From: Peromyscus leucopus
Lineage: Eukaryota > Chordata > Mammalia > Rodentia > Cricetidae
Direction of reading: 5' to 3'
DNA: 64,000 bases
Assembly: GCF_004664715.2 (NCBI RefSeq)
Contig: NC_051067.1
Span: 70,711,942 to 70,775,941, forward strand
Positions 11,257 to 22,219 of this stretch are shown here, piece after piece (the first letter of the stretch is position 1; each line of letters begins with the position of its first letter). A model generated the notes under the pieces. It ran no database searches, was not told the origin of the DNA, and worked only from the letters and a program-made list of their open reading frames with translations. The position numbers and the translations under genes were made by a program.

Positions 11257-11389
11257 GTTTTTTTCCTTTCATTTTGAGACAGTCTCTGAATGTAGCCCTG
11301 GCTGTTCTGGAAGGAACTCTTTGTGTAGATCAGTCCTGCCTCTGCCTCTATAGAGTTCTGGGATTAAAGGTGTGCTCCACAATGCCTAG
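11257..11389 (-). repeat. B1 SINE
   Basis: gagacagtctctgaatgtag through gtgctccacaatgcctag. Confidence 0.78.
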
Positions 11390-11588
11390 TCAAGCTGAAA
11401 TCTTTAAAATACATGTATCAAATGCTGTACATTTCCCATTCAACTATGTATGGTGTAAGTCCTTTGAAAGTAGTGCCTATGTCCTCATTTGAGTTTTAGT
11501 TTTAATTTTATGACAATATGACATTTTTTTTACATGAAGGAATTTTTTTGTTTCTGATCTTGTATGATTTATCATGTTTTACATTTCC

Positions 11589-11716
11589 TTTTTTTTTTTT
11601 TTTTTTTTTTTTTGAGACAGGGTTTCTCTGTGTAATTCTGGCTGTCCTGGAGTTTGATCTGTAGACCAGGAACTTGATTTGGCCTTGGGAGATAAGCGTG
11701 TGCCACCCCACTTGGT
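11589..11716 (-). repeat. B1 SINE, shortened
   Basis: T tail of 24, gagacagggtttctctgtgt, abridged right half. Confidence 0.78.
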
Positions 11717-11784
11717 TTTTTTACCTTTCTGGATTCTGGTAGTCGATATTTATTAGGGTGCCTTTTTTATGTATAATTATAATT

Positions 11785-11960
11785 TTTTTAGTTTTAATTA
11801 TGTGTATATGTGTGTGTTTGTGTATTTACCACGTGTATGCAGGTGGCTAGAGGACATTGGATTCCCTGGAGCTAGAGTTCAGATGCCTGAACTATGCTGT
11901 TTGGGTGCTAGGACTGGAGTCCGGGTGCTCTAGAAGAGAACAGTCTGTCTCTCCAGCCCC
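11785..11960 (-). repeat. B3-like SINE
   Basis: gtgtatgcaggtggctagag through acagtctgtctctccagccc. Confidence 0.7.
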
Positions 11961-11984
11961 TCTCTCTAGTTGTTTAAACAAAGC

Positions 11985-12110
11985 TCTTGCCATGAAGGCC
12001 TGGCTCACCTGAAACCTGCCACCTAAACCAGACTGGCTCAAACTTGCAGTGGGTGTGCTGGTTCTGCCTACCAGGCATTAGGATTACAGGTGTGAGCCAA
12101 CATGCTTGGG
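11985..12110 (-). repeat. Old B1-like SINE
   Basis: ggattacaggtgtgagccaa and tggctcaaacttgcagtggg remain. Confidence 0.5.
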
Positions 12111-12317
12111 GTATACTTGAGGGTCCCCCCCCCATGATCTATGTCCACATTTTTAACCAGATAAAAAAGGGTTTACTATTAGATTCTCTTTATGTTTTCT
12201 GTATTATCTCTTTTGTGACTGACTATAAATACATTTGGTTTTTTGACACTGTTAAGCTAACTGAAGTTCACCTTTCAGATTCTCTCCCCCTTGTTTCACT
12301 CAGGTTATTGAAAGTTA

Positions 12318-12660
12318 CTTGAGGGTCTGGGGAGATGGCTCAGCAGTGAAGTTCTTGTTGGATAAGCTTGAGGATCTGGGTTTGGATTCCCAGCACTCAC
12401 ATAAGAAGCCGGGAAGTGTGGTCCCAACCCAGAAAGGCAGAGTTAGGGGATCTTTGTGATTTTCTATCAGTTCAGTCTAGCCAGTTGGTAAGTTCCAGGC
12501 TCAGTGAGAGACCCTGTCTAGAAAAATAAGGTGGAGGGTCATAGAGTAAAACATGTGATGTCAGCCTCTGGCTTATATGCTCACATGCATAGGTGTGTCC
12601 ACCCTACACTCCACACATTTGCAAAGACATGCATATATCACACCATGTACAATAAACAAA
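12318..12660 (+). repeat. Composite tRNA-head/B1 SINE (B4- or RSINE-like)
   Basis: A B2-like head (ggggagatggctcagcagtg), a B1-like centre ending gagaccctgtctagaaaaat and a tail with acatgcataggtgtgtccac. Confidence 0.7.
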
Positions 12661-12744
12661 CATTACTTGGTTTTATGTGCTGTGAACCAGTTTTTCCTGT
12701 TAAACCTTGTGATTTTTATGTTTATAATTTCAAATTTTTATTTT

Positions 12745-12990
12745 ATTTATTTTTTTTTTTGAATCAGGGTCTCAGGTAGTCTAAGCTCCGGATCCTCCTG
12801 CCTTTTCCTTTCAAGTGCTGGGATTATAGGCAGTTAGTAATATGGCTTAAATTTTAAATTAACCCCCCCCCCCCCCACACACACACAAGATTTCTCTGTG
12901 TAACAATTCTGGCTGGTCTTGAACTCACAGAGATCTGCCTGCCTCTGCCTCCCAGTGCTGGGATTAAAGGAGTGTGCCACCACTGCCTAC
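12745..12990 (-). repeat. B1 fragment, C/CA tract and a second B1
   Basis: Partial B1 at 12749-12835. Then a run of C and CA (12864-12888). Then a B1 (tttctctgtgtaacaattct to gtgtgccaccactgcctacc). Confidence 0.78.
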
Positions 12991-13164
12991 CAAATTTTTA
13001 AGTGTTTTGTTATTACTTGCTTGCTTCCTCTAGCTTTTTGCTTATTTAGCCATTATAACTGTTTTAAAGGACTTGTCTAATAGTTATCTGCATTTCATTA
13101 CTGGTTTGATTAATTCTTATTTCATTACAGGGTAGAATTTCCTGCTTTTGTATTAGTCATAAAT

Positions 13165-13428
13165 TTTTCCCTGTGTGCTTGAGTGTGCGTGTGTATGTGT
13201 ATGTGTGTATTTATGTATTGTGTGTGTATGTGGGTATGTGTTTGGCTCTGTTCAAGAGTGTGAGAATGTATGTGCATGCCATGGTGAGTGTGTGGAGGTA
13301 AGGGGCAACAACTTCAGTGTTTGGGGGTCAGTTCTGTTTTCCTCCCATGGGTTCTAGGTGTTAAACTCAGGTTATCAGGATTGCCCTGCAAACAAACACT
13401 TACCTACCAAGCCATCTTTCCAGCCCTC
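13165..13428 (-). repeat. B3-like SINE expanded by a TG repeat
   Basis: TG-rich stretch 13165-13250, then ttacctaccaagccatcttt at the antisense head. Confidence 0.6.
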
Positions 13429-14084
13429 TCCTGTTTTTTCTTATCCCTCTGATGTGATGTTCTGGCTTTTGGGAGAATGTATTAGTCACTTTGTGTAATG
13501 TTGGACATTGTTCCCTCTGATTCTTCCTGGCTTCGGATAGGCCCTTACATGTAAGTGCTGATTTGGTATTCAACTAAAAGTTCTAGAATGAGCCTTTGTA
13601 GATTTCTTCATTTCTCTCTCTCTCTCCAGCTGTCTACTCATTGCTGGTCTCCTTTGTGAACTCTAGCCACCTTGGCTTCCTTGGACTCCCAGCTCCATTT
13701 CCTCAACTTGGGGAGACCACAGGCCCTGTCTGGGTACCTCCTCCCTGTTCCTCGGCCTGAAAGCTCTCCCAAGGCAGTAAGCTGGGCACTCTGTGGCTCG
13801 TGTCATTTGTTCCTGTCTCCTAGGTACCATTGTCTTGTTTCTTGTCTAGTATCTCCAGTGCTGTTGTTTTACCCATTTTGTTAGGTTTTTGTTATTTCAT
13901 ATAAGAAAGCTGAGTCGAGTTCCTTCTGTTCACTGCATCTTGATGGAAGTCATGTCATTGTGATAGTTGGGGTGTCATTGTGAGCAGTTGATAGTGAGCA
14001 TGTCGTGGTTTGTGTGTTGGCCTGAGTTCTCAGTCTGCTCAGAGCTTTAGCTTCTTTTAATTTCTCTCTCTAGTTTAATTTGCA

Positions 14085-14440
14085 TAAGGTGTTTATGTGT
14101 TGGAGATACCAGTCTTTGTTAGAGAAATGTTTTATATATACTTCTTCAAATCTATATAATTCACCTATTTATTTTCTTAATTGTACCCGTAAGCAGAAAT
14201 ATTTAAATCTGATGAAGTCTAATTTGTCAGTGTTTTCTTTTATAGTTGTTGCTTACTGTGAGCTAAGACACTTTGCCTAACCCTGAAGTCATGAAGGTAA
14301 TTTCCTTTAAATTTTTTATTTTTTGCTAATTTATATTTAGGTCTGTGACACATTTCACATTATTTTTGTAGGTTTCAGTTTTTATATATGGCTATGCAGT
14401 TACTTTTGTAGGAAACTGGTCTTGACTGCATTGCTGTGTA
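14085..14440 (-). mobile_element. Ancient L1 fragment (L1M-like, antisense)
   Basis: Motifs in order (gtgttggagataccagtctt, gaagtctaatttgtcagt, ctttgcctaaccctgaagtc, tttaggtctgtgacacattt) follow the order of an old mammalian L1 read antisense. No open frame survives. Confidence 0.65.
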
Positions 14441-14535
14441 GAGCATGCTGTAATGTAAAGTGAGCCCTCTTGGAGAACTTCACCTTCTTCAATTAGTCTG
14501 TTCATCTAGCCTCGTTTTTATCACGTGTTCCAAAT

Positions 14536-14693
14536 TTTTTTTTTCCTTTTCTTCGAGACAGGTTTCTTTGTGTAGTTTTGGTGCCTGTCCTGGATCTTGC
14601 TCTGTAGACCAGGCTGGCCTTGAACTCACAGAGATGAACCTGGCTCTGCCTCCCGAGTGCTGGGATTAAAGGCATGTGCCACCACCGCCCAGC
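14536..14693 (-). repeat. B1 SINE with target duplication
   Basis: Intact copy flanked by tgttccaaat on both sides (near 14526 and 14694). Confidence 0.88.
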
Positions 14694-14724
14694 TGTTCCA
14701 AATATTTGTAATTTATTATAATTC

Positions 14725-14863
14725 TTTTTTTTTTTTTCATGATAGGGTTTCTTTGTGTAACCCTGACTACTCTAGACCAGGCTGACCTTGAACTTACAGA
14801 GATATGCCTGCCTCTACCTACCTCTCAAGCGCTGGGGTTAAAGACATTTGCTACCATTGCCCA
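14725..14863 (-). repeat. B1 SINE, diverged
   Basis: gatagggtttctttgtgtaa through tgctaccattgcccagc. Confidence 0.75.
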
Positions 14864-14904
14864 GCGTTTTTATTATAAATCTTGAAGTTAAAATTGCAAG
14901 TCTT

Positions 14905-15069
14905 TTTTTTTTTTTTTTGGTTTTTCGAGACAGGGTTTCTCTGTGTAGCTTTGCGCCTTTCCTGGAGCTCACTTGGTAGCCCAGGCTGGCCTCGAACTCA
15001 CAGAGATCCGCCTGGCTCTGCCTCTCGAGTGCTGGGATTAAAGGCGTGCGCCACCACCACCGAACGGCC
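14905..15069 (-). repeat. Young B1 SINE with 14-bp target duplication
   Basis: Variant B1 (ctttgcgcctttcctggagc). The perfect repeat aaattgcaagtctt flanks it at 14891-14904 and 15070-15083. Confidence 0.93.
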
Positions 15070-15232
15070 AAATTGCAAGTCTTTTAATCTTCCTTTTTCT
15101 CTTCAAGAGTGCACAGTCTGAATTCATATTCTGTATTTCCTCCAAAACATCAAAGAGATGATGACATTTGCTTTGAATCTATAGATAAGTGTTAGAATTG
15201 ACATGTGAAGTTTTGAACCCTGGTATCTATAT

Positions 15233-15272
15233 CAGTATGTATGTATGTTATGTATATATGTGTGTATGTATC
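15233..15272 (+). repeat. Imperfect (TATG)n repeat
   Basis: gtatgtatgtatgttatgta with further TG-rich units. Confidence 0.8.
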
Positions 15273-15336
15273 TTGGACATGTCCACCTGGAATTAACAGT
15301 TGTGCAGCATCATATGTCACCCCATTTTTTATTTTT

Positions 15337-15585
15337 CCTTTTTTAAAAGACACGGTATCACTATGTAGTCTTGGATGACCTCAAATTTACCAGTAGACCA
15401 GTCTGTCCTTGAGCTCATAAGAGATCTCCTTGCCTTTGCTTCTGGCTCAGCCCTATTTTTATTTTGCTTTTCTTATATTTGTGGGAGTCTCTTTTGTTTC
15501 CCTTTTGTAGGTCTTGGGGATCAGACTCAGGTCATTAGGTTTGTCAGCAAGCACCTTTATCTGCTGAGTCATTTCACCAGCCTTG
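15337..15585 (-). repeat. Old B1 fragment followed by a B3-like fragment
   Basis: agacacggtatcactatgta (B1) and tttatctgctgagtcatttc (B3 head). Confidence 0.55.
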
Positions 15586-15611
15586 GCCTATTTTTAAAAA
15601 TCTATTTATGT

Positions 15612-15645
15612 GGTATTAATTAATTAACTAATTAATTAATTAATA
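15612..15645 (+). repeat. (TTAA/ATTA)n repeat
   Basis: Eight imperfect attaa units in front of a B1. Confidence 0.85.
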
Positions 15646-15910
15646 TTTGTTTTGTTTTGTGTTTTTGTTTTTTTGAGACAAGGTTTTTCTGTGTAATAGT
15701 CCTGGTTGTCCTGGATCTCACTCTGTAGACCAGGCTGTCTCTGCCTCCTGAGTGTTGGTATTAAAGGTTTGTGCCACCACTGCCTGGCTTGTTGTAAAGG
15801 TAATCCAAGCTGGCCTTGAATTTGTAGTCCTGAGTGTTGGGATTACTGGCTACATTTTTGCAATGCTTTTGAGTGTTGAGGTATGTTTATATACCACTGT
15901 TGCCTGGCTA
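15646..15910 (-). repeat. B1 SINE followed by B1 fragments
   Basis: gagacaaggtttttctgtgt to gtgccaccactgcctggctt, then partial copies to tataccactgttgcctggct. Confidence 0.7.
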
Positions 15911-15949
15911 AAATGGCAATTTCTAATTATTCTGAGAATTGATTTTAAT

Positions 15950-16097
15950 TTTGATTTTTGGAGACATAGTCTTCCTTTGTATTCCTGGCTGGACCTCAAC
16001 TCACTTACAATAGCCTGGCCTCAAACTCCAGAGAGCTGTATGCCTCTGCCTCCTGAGTGCTGGGGTTAAAGGCTTGGTGGCACCAAGCCCAGCATGT
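15950..16097 (-). repeat. B1 SINE, diverged
   Basis: ggagacatagtcttcctttg through tggcaccaagcccagc. Confidence 0.7.
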
Positions 16098-16499
16098 TGT
16101 TGCCTTTTTATTAATGATGTTTATCATATTGTTTTCAAATACAGGTTTTATTATTTAAAATGTACCAACAAATCAGGACATAAACTGTCATTAAAAATGT
16201 CTTTACATTCACTAGTCACTAGAAGAAGGGAGCAGTGGGCCACGCCAGTGTCAACCTTCAGTGTGCTGGGGTTGGTCATGTGGCAGAGGGGGAAAGGGAA
16301 ACCTGAAGGAATGAGTGAGTTGGTCTGTACTTGTTTCTGGGGTGCCTCAGGTTGGGGGATACAATGGCCTAGACTTCAGTAGGCTAAGAAGGTTAAGGTT
16401 CAGGTATGGGCTCTTGGTTTGCACATGAAAGCTGTCACACTGTCTCAAGAATTTGTCTTTCTGGCAAGGACAGTCTCTGCAGAATAAGCATTAAAAATA

Positions 16500-16632
16500 G
16501 AGCAGGTGCTGGTGCTTAGCATATGTAAAGCCTTGGATCTGACCTCTAGTACTGTGGAAACAAAACATGAGAACATAGCTGGGTGTAAAGCAAGCACTTG
16601 GGAGGCTGAGACTGGAGGATTGTAATGAGTTA
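16500..16632 (+). repeat. Old B4-like SINE
   Basis: ID-like head (ctggtgcttagcatatgtaa) plus a B1-like centre (caagcacttgggaggctgag). Confidence 0.55.
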
Positions 16633-16880
16633 TTGGAGAATTTGTATTGTAAATGGCTACTGAGTTTTCTTAAATGCTGTTTTTGTATTGAGATGATATA
16701 TTGTTGGATTCAGATTGTTAATATTAGATTTTTTTATATTTATGTACATCAAAATTTTTATAATTTTTGTAGCTATTTGCTAGATATTGATTTTATTTTT
16801 TTTTAATTGTTTGAATTTTTGAGTGTCATGTAGCTCAGGCTGACCCAGGATCCACTTTTTATTTTTTAAGATTTGTTTTA

Positions 16881-17045
16881 CGCCGGGCAGCAGTGGCTCA
16901 CGCTTTTAATCCCAGCACTCGGGAAGCAGAGCCAGGCGGATCTCTGTGAGTTTGAGGCCAGCCTGTGGCTACAGAGCGAGATCCAGGCCAGGCATCAAAA
17001 CTACACAGAGAAACCCTGTCTCGAAAAACAAACAAACAAAAAAAA
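16881..17045 (+). repeat. B1 SINE inserted at the edge of a B3
   Basis: Well preserved: cgccgggcagcagtggctca to accctgtctcgaaaaacaaa. Confidence 0.9.
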
Positions 17046-17205
17046 GTTTTAATTTGTATGTGTATATTTATCTGCATGTATGTCTGCGTATCACTTGTGT
17101 GCTGGGTGTCTGCAGAGTTAGATGGTTGTTAATCTCCAGGTGCAGGAATTTAACTCTGGTCCTCTCGAAGAACAGTGGTGCTATTAACTGCAGGGCCATC
17201 TCTTC
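17046..17205 (-). repeat. B3-like SINE
   Basis: ctgcatgtatgtctgcgtat through tattaactgcagggccatct. Confidence 0.7.
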
Positions 17206-17304
17206 ATGTCTACCTCCCCTCCCCCCAATTAATAATGCTCCTGTTCTCCCAAGTTCTAAGATTACAGGGATATATCACCAGCCCGGTTTTTGATTATTGG
17301 TGGG

Positions 17305-17463
17305 ATTTTTTTTTGTGGGGGGAGGTGGGGGTTTGAGACAGGGTTTTTCCGTGTAATACTGACTGTCCTGAAACCAGCTCTGTAGACCAGGCTGGCCTTG
17401 AACTCACAGAGATCCATCTGTCTCCCGGTGTTGGGCTTAAAGGCAGTTGCCACTGCCACTCAG
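17305..17463 (-). repeat. B1 SINE
   Basis: gagacagggtttttccgtgt through cagttgccactgccactcag. Confidence 0.8.
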
Positions 17464-17479
17464 CTGTTTATCATTAATT

Positions 17480-17612
17480 TTGAGACAAGATTTCACTGTG
17501 AAGTTCTAGCTGGCCACCCTTTTGCTATGCAGACCAAACTGGCCTTTAACTTCAGATGATCTTCCTGTATGTCTCCCAAGTGGTGTGATTATAGGTTTGT
17601 AACATCATGTTC
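17480..17612 (-). repeat. Old B1-like SINE
   Basis: gagacaagatttcactgtga and gtgtgattataggtttgtaa. Confidence 0.55.
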
Positions 17613-17754
17613 TTACCCCCCTTAAAAAAAAGGGCTTGCAGTTTCAGCTTTATTATTAACAAATGATTGATGGACTTTGCTTTTAGACTTCCCTGACTGA
17701 TTTTTTTCTGTTTCATTTATCCACTTTGTTATTATTTTTTCAACTTATAAAAAA

Positions 17755-17910
17755 AGATCATTTATTTATTTGTTTCATTGCTTATTTGTGTGTGTGTAAG
17801 TTAGAGAACAACTCTGGTAGTTGGTTCTCTCCATTGTGTAGGTTCTGAGGATCAAACTCTGGTAGGTTTGATTGCAAGCACTTTTACCCTCTTAGCCCTC
17901 TTGCTAGCCC
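17755..17910 (-). repeat. Old B3-like SINE
   Basis: Ends with gcaagcacttttaccctctt and tagccctcttgctagccc. Confidence 0.55.
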
Positions 17911-18022
17911 TAGTCTGTTTGTTCAGCCTTTTTTCGTATAGGTGGGATCCTGCATCATTAATTTTATATATTTCTAATGTAGTCAGTAAGCATACTAAAT
18001 GATTTAATTCCATTGTGTCTTG

Positions 18023-18155
18023 AGCAGGTGGGTGGTACATACCTGTAATGTACTGTGAAGGCAGAGGCAGATAAAGTTTCAGGCCAGCTTGGTCTAGATT
18101 GTACGTTCTAGGCTAACCAGAGCTGCATAATGAGACCCTGTCTCAAAACAATTTT
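18023..18155 (+). repeat. Old B1-like SINE
   Basis: gcaggtgggtggtacatacc to atgagaccctgtctcaaaac. Confidence 0.65.
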
Positions 18156-18257
18156 AAAATTATATCTTACTTTATAGACTTATTTATGAGGTCTTTGGTG
18201 AATGTATCATGTTTATCTAAAAGTACATGTTTTATATTTATACTATGGCTCAAATTG

Positions 18258-18480
18258 TCTATGTTTTTGTTGTATGTATATTTGTGTATGAACGGAGGCC
18301 AGAGATCAACATTCTGTGTGTTCCTCAGTACTTCTCCACCGTGCTTCATGAGATGGAGTTGCTCACTAAACTTTGAGTTTACCTTTTTAGCTAGTCAGCT
18401 TGGTTGGCTAGCACAGCCCAGAGATCCTTCTATCTCAGCCTTTTCAGTGCTGGGAATTACATACAGGTGTTAGCCATTAT
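18258..18480 (-). repeat. Old composite SINE
   Basis: gagatggagttgctcactaa, ttggctagcacagcccagag and agtgctgggaattacataca, a layout also seen at 63335-63657. Confidence 0.5.
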
Positions 18481-18660
18481 TTTTATGTAGTTTAGACTTA
18501 CAAGTAACTTAAATTTATTTTAGAATTACTTTAATAATATACAGTTAATAAACTATACAGTTCAAACATTTGAAGTGTGTAATTTCTGAATTTTTATGCA
18601 TTATATATGTGTATGTGTGCTTAAGCTGCAGACTTCATGTTAAGATCTTATGAATTTTCC

Positions 18661-18822
18661 TAGCTGGGTGGTGGTGGCACATGCCTTTAATCCTAGCACT
18701 CACACCTTTAATCCCACACCTAACTGGGCAGATCTCTGTGAGTTTGAGGCCATCCTGGTCTGTGGAGTGAGTTACAGGGCAGTCAAGGCTACACAGAGAA
18801 ACCATGTCTTGGTTGGGGTGGC
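18661..18822 (+). repeat. B1 SINE with a partial internal repeat
   Basis: The phrase cctttaatcc(c/t)a occurs twice (18682 and 18707), a short duplication of the B1 left end; ends gagaaaccatgtcttgg. Confidence 0.78.
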
Positions 18823-18842
18823 GTGGGGAGATTTTCCTTGGT

Positions 18843-18986
18843 GGTTTTTTTTTTTTTTTTTTTTTGAGACAGTCTTACTCTATAGTTGGAATGTCGTAGA
18901 ACTCACTATGTAGACCATACTGGCTTCGAATTCAGAGATCTGACTGCCTCTGCCTCTTGAGTGTTTGTATTAAAGGTGTGAACCAC

Positions 18987-18990
<4 letters not shown>
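18843..18990 (-). repeat. B1 SINE, diverged
   Basis: T tail of 23 (18844-18865), gagacagtcttactctatag through gtgtgaaccaccata. Confidence 0.75.
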
Positions 18991-19041
<51 letters not shown>

Positions 19042-19068
19042 ACACACACACACATACACACACACACC
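18990..19068 (+). repeat. (CA)n microsatellite
   Basis: About 37 CA units with two interruptions (19037, 19055), directly after a B1. Confidence 0.97.
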
Positions 19069-19074
19069 TCTAGT

Positions 19075-19262
19075 GTCTGCTAGTGATCCTCCAGGATCCC
19101 TTTCCCCAGGACTGGGATTCTGGGCTTGTGCTACCATGCCCAGCTTGTTTCACATGGATTCTGGGGGAGCTGAACTCAGATCCTCGTAAGTACAGCTGTC
19201 AAATCCATCTCCTAAACTCATTTTCTTTTAATTCCATCCATCCATCCATCCACCCATCCAGT
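19075..19262 (-). repeat. SINE fragment and (CCAT)n
   Basis: Composite-SINE end (ctgaactcagatcctcgtaa), then about 8 CCAT units at 19227-19262. Confidence 0.6.
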
Positions 19263-19926
19263 GTACATATGTGTGTGGGTACGCACATTTCCATAATGTG
19301 CTTGTGGAGGTCAGAAGACAATTTGCAGGAGTCAGTTTTTTCCATCTTTATAGGACTCAGTTCTCACAACAATGTTGGTCCCGTGGTTTGGTTGGTTCAG
19401 GTCATCAGATTTGATGACAAGTAATAGGTTTTCTGTAACCTGATAATAGATCTCTCCACCCACGCAGTAAATCAGATCAAGCCAAACTGAAAAAGTATAA
19501 CAACAGGTTTATTTGAGCAAATTAACTCCTGGGAGGGTTCTCCAGTCCCAGAGATCCAGGCCGGAGAAGCTGCATGTCAGAACTAAAGCAGGGAGATTAT
19601 ATAGCCTGTAGGCAAGGAAGGGTGATGATGTGTCCACCACAAGCTGTGTTTGTGCCAGTATGGTCAAAAGCTGGAATGCTTAGGCAGAGACAGGGGAGGA
19701 AGTTGAATGTGGAACTGGTCTTTTTGGCGCCTTTTCTTTGTTGGAGATTCTCTGAGAGGGAGGGGTTTGGAGAGGGAGGGGTTTAGAGAGAGAGAAAGGG
19801 AGGGGGGGTGGGGGTGGGCGGCAGGGGAGAGAGGAGAGGGATGTGGCTTTCCTGATCATGCAGGGGGCTAGCTGGAGGTTCCAGCTGAACAACAGGATTT
19901 TTACTGCTGAGCTATCTTGTTGGCCC
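19263..19926 (-). repeat. B3-like SINE split by an LTR
   Basis: The body 19263-19433 and the head 19895-19926 (actgctgagctatcttgttg) flank the LTR 19434-19894. Confidence 0.7.
19434..19894 (-). mobile_element. Solo LTR-like element inserted in a B3 SINE (antisense)
   Basis: Begins TG and ends CA, with ggtttt (19427-19432) on the left and ggattt (19895-19900) on the right as a possible 6-bp target duplication with one mismatch. On the minus strand there is an AATAAA (19508-19513 on +) and a TATA-like box near 19597-19603. A purine-rich tract occupies 19755-19840. The flanks are the two parts of one B3 copy. No coding region is attached. Confidence 0.65.
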
Positions 19927-19934
19927 AATTTGTT

Positions 19935-20112
19935 TATTGTTGTTGTCATTGTTATTTGTATGTTTGTAAATGTGTGTTGCACACATGTTGTGGTGCTGCC
20001 ATAGCAAGCATGTGAAAGCCAGAGGATACGTGTGGAGTTTTGTGTTTTCATATTTATACAGTTTCTAAATAGAGAACTCCGCTCCCCAGGTTTCCTAGTC
20101 ATCTTACCAGCC
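19935..20112 (-). repeat. Old B3-like SINE
   Basis: gtgtgttgcacacatgttgt through tttcctagtcatcttaccag. Confidence 0.5.
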
Positions 20113-20212
20113 TTTCCTCCTTATGTTTACAAAGTATGTTTTCTGATGATGAATTCTGCTTGCTATTTTAATGTTAGTTATTTGTTTCTGAGACAAAATA
20201 CCTGACAGAAAG

Positions 20213-20367
20213 CTGGGCAGTGGTGGTGCACACCTTTAATCCCAGCACTCGGGAGGCAGAGGCAGGCGGATCTCTGTGAATTTGAAGCTAGCCTGGGCTA
20301 CAGAGTGAGTTCTAGGACAGTCAGGGTTGTAACACGGTCTTGAAAAACCAAAGTGGGGAAAAAAAAT
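20213..20367 (+). repeat. B1 SINE with 11-bp target duplication
   Basis: ctgggcagtggtggtgcaca to cttgaaaaaccaaag. The repeat ctgacagaaag lies at 20202-20212 and 20368-20378. Confidence 0.9.
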
Positions 20368-20637
20368 CTGACAGAAAGAAGGAAGGGCCCAGAACGTTGA
20401 CTACCTCACATACATAATCCATCTCACCTGGGCCTCCAGTAACCCAGTTTAGGATGGTTCTCCTGCTTGAGAACCCTCACTCACTCCTGCCGCTGTGCTA
20501 GAGTCTTCCGGGTGCTGGGCTGCCACAGTTCTGCCCGTATCAATTGCATATATAAAGATAGAGTTCTATGTTGACAGTGAATGCTTTTTCTTCCAGTACT
20601 TGATCACATTTATATTTTGGGTCTCTCTCCTTTCTGT

Positions 20638-20830
20638 TTTTTGTTTTTGTTTGTTTGTTTTTGATTTTTCGAGACAGGGTTTTCTCTATGTAGCCTTGGC
20701 TGTCCTGAAACTTATTCTGTAGACCATGTTGGCTTTGAATTCACAGAGATCCACCTGCCTCTGCCTCCCAAGCGCTGGGATTAAAGGTGTGCGCTGCCGC
20801 CGCAGCTGCCACCACCACCACCACCTGGCT
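20638..20830 (-). repeat. B1 SINE with expanded trinucleotides at its head
   Basis: After tgggattaaaggtgtgcgct the usual short GCC/CAC motif is enlarged to gccgccgcagctgccaccac and four more CAC-type units. Confidence 0.85.
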
Positions 20831-20837
20831 CTGTTTT

Positions 20838-20970
20838 ACTGTTTTTTTTGAGTCAGAGTTTTTTGTGTAGCCCTTGCTGGCCTAGAGTGTGCTTTGTAGA
20901 GTAGGCTGGCCTTGAACTTGTGGCAGTCCTTTTGTCTCTGCCTTTACAATGTTATGAATAGAGATCTGCA
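20838..20970 (-). repeat. Old B1-like SINE
   Basis: gagtcagagttttttgtgta and aggctggccttgaacttgtg. Confidence 0.55.
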
Positions 20971-21084
20971 TCAGTAGGTCTTCCAGTTGAGCCTCCTGTT
21001 CTGTTCCTGAGTTCTCTGAGCATTCCTTTTTTTTTTTTTTTTAAATATATTATAGTTCTCTCTCTCTTCCTCCTTTTGCTATTC

Positions 21085-21275
21085 TGCAATGCTGGTTTTT
21101 ACAATGCTGAACAATTAAACCCAGTTTTCTACAACTGAATTACATCTCTAGCTTTGTTTTAATTTTGAGACAAGATCTCTATATAGCAGAGGCTGGCCTT
21201 TAAATCACCTTAACCTTGGCTGTCCTTAACTTGGCTCAGTCCTCCTGACTCTTGTGTTCTCTGTGCTGCCAGGCC
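21085..21275 (-). repeat. Old ID-like and B1-like fragments
   Basis: aactgaattacatctctagc (ID end), then gagacaagatctctatatag (B1). Confidence 0.45.
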
Positions 21276-21454
21276 AGGCTTTATTGTTTGTTTGTTTTTT
21301 TTCTTTCCCAGAGCCTTGTAAAAGCTAGGTATTCTTTCTACCATTAAGCTACATTTGTAGACTTCATTCAGTTATTTATAGCTTTTCTTTTGTTGATATT
21401 TCTCATTTCATTTGTTATAGGAACATTTTCATTCTATTTCATATGTATTTTATT

Positions 21455-21565
21455 TATTTAATTTATAGTCTCACTAAATATATCCCTGGCTGGCCTAGAA
21501 CTTGACATGGAGACCCAGGTTGGCCTCAGATGCACGGAGATTTTGAGATCTGCCTGTTTCATGTA
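21455..21565 (-). repeat. Old B1 fragment
   Basis: ccctggctggcctagaactt and gttggcctcagatgcacgga. Confidence 0.5.
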
Positions 21566-21797
21566 TATTTTAAAACTCTGCTCTCTCCAAAGTGCAAGTA
21601 ATCTTGGAGTTGACATTTGTTGACTTCCTTTTGTTTTAACAATGATTAACCTTTTTTCTGGTTCTTTACAGGTCAAGTAATATAGATCATCTCACAAACA
21701 TATTTTTTGTTGAAAAGGCCATGTTCTATTATATTCCTTTGAAGGGACTGATATTTTTAGTTCAGTAGAGTTTGTCTAGTCATTACTTAGCACCTCA

Positions 21798-21922
21798 TAA
21801 ACCAAGTTTGGTGGAGCATGCCTAGAATTCTAGCACTAGAAGATAGAGACAGAAAGATCAGAATTTTAAGATATCCCACATAAGAATTTGTACAAGACTC
21901 TGTCTTAAAAAAATAAAAGAAA
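21798..21922 (+). repeat. Old B1-like SINE
   Basis: tttggtggagcatgcctaga to agactctgtcttaaaaaaat. Confidence 0.6.
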
Positions 21923-21939
21923 TTGATATATTACTATCT

Positions 21940-22219
21940 TCGTGTGTGTATGTATGTGTGTTTGTGTGTAGAAGTTTAGGCATATACATGCCATGATGCA
22001 TGTGTGGAGGTTGAGGACAACCTTGAATGTAATGTGGGCCCTCAGTATTCACCCTGTTGTTGGATGCAGGGTTGCTTGTTTGAGACTGTGCCCGGCCTGC
22101 TGGCCAGTGAGCAGCTCTCTTCCTCTCCCATCTGGCTGTAGAACACTGAAGGTCACCCACACTCTGCTCTGCTCATCTCACTTGTTTGCTTCACCCATTG
22201 AGCTGTCTCACCAACCCTG
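21940..22219 (-). repeat. Composite B4/RSINE-like SINE
   Basis: TG-rich 3' part, gcatgtgtggaggttgagga, and a head at attgagctgtctcaccaacc. Confidence 0.6.

Noticed and set aside
13450..14080. A G/C-richer stretch at 13670-13880 that looked like an exon or promoter
   Set aside because: It has no CpG cluster, no convincing splice pair and no recognisable protein. It may be an ancient repeat, but I could not assign one.
19574..20102. A minus-strand 140-codon open frame overlapping 19680-20102
   Set aside because: It runs through an LTR with a purine-rich tract into a SINE; no protein motif and no splice context.
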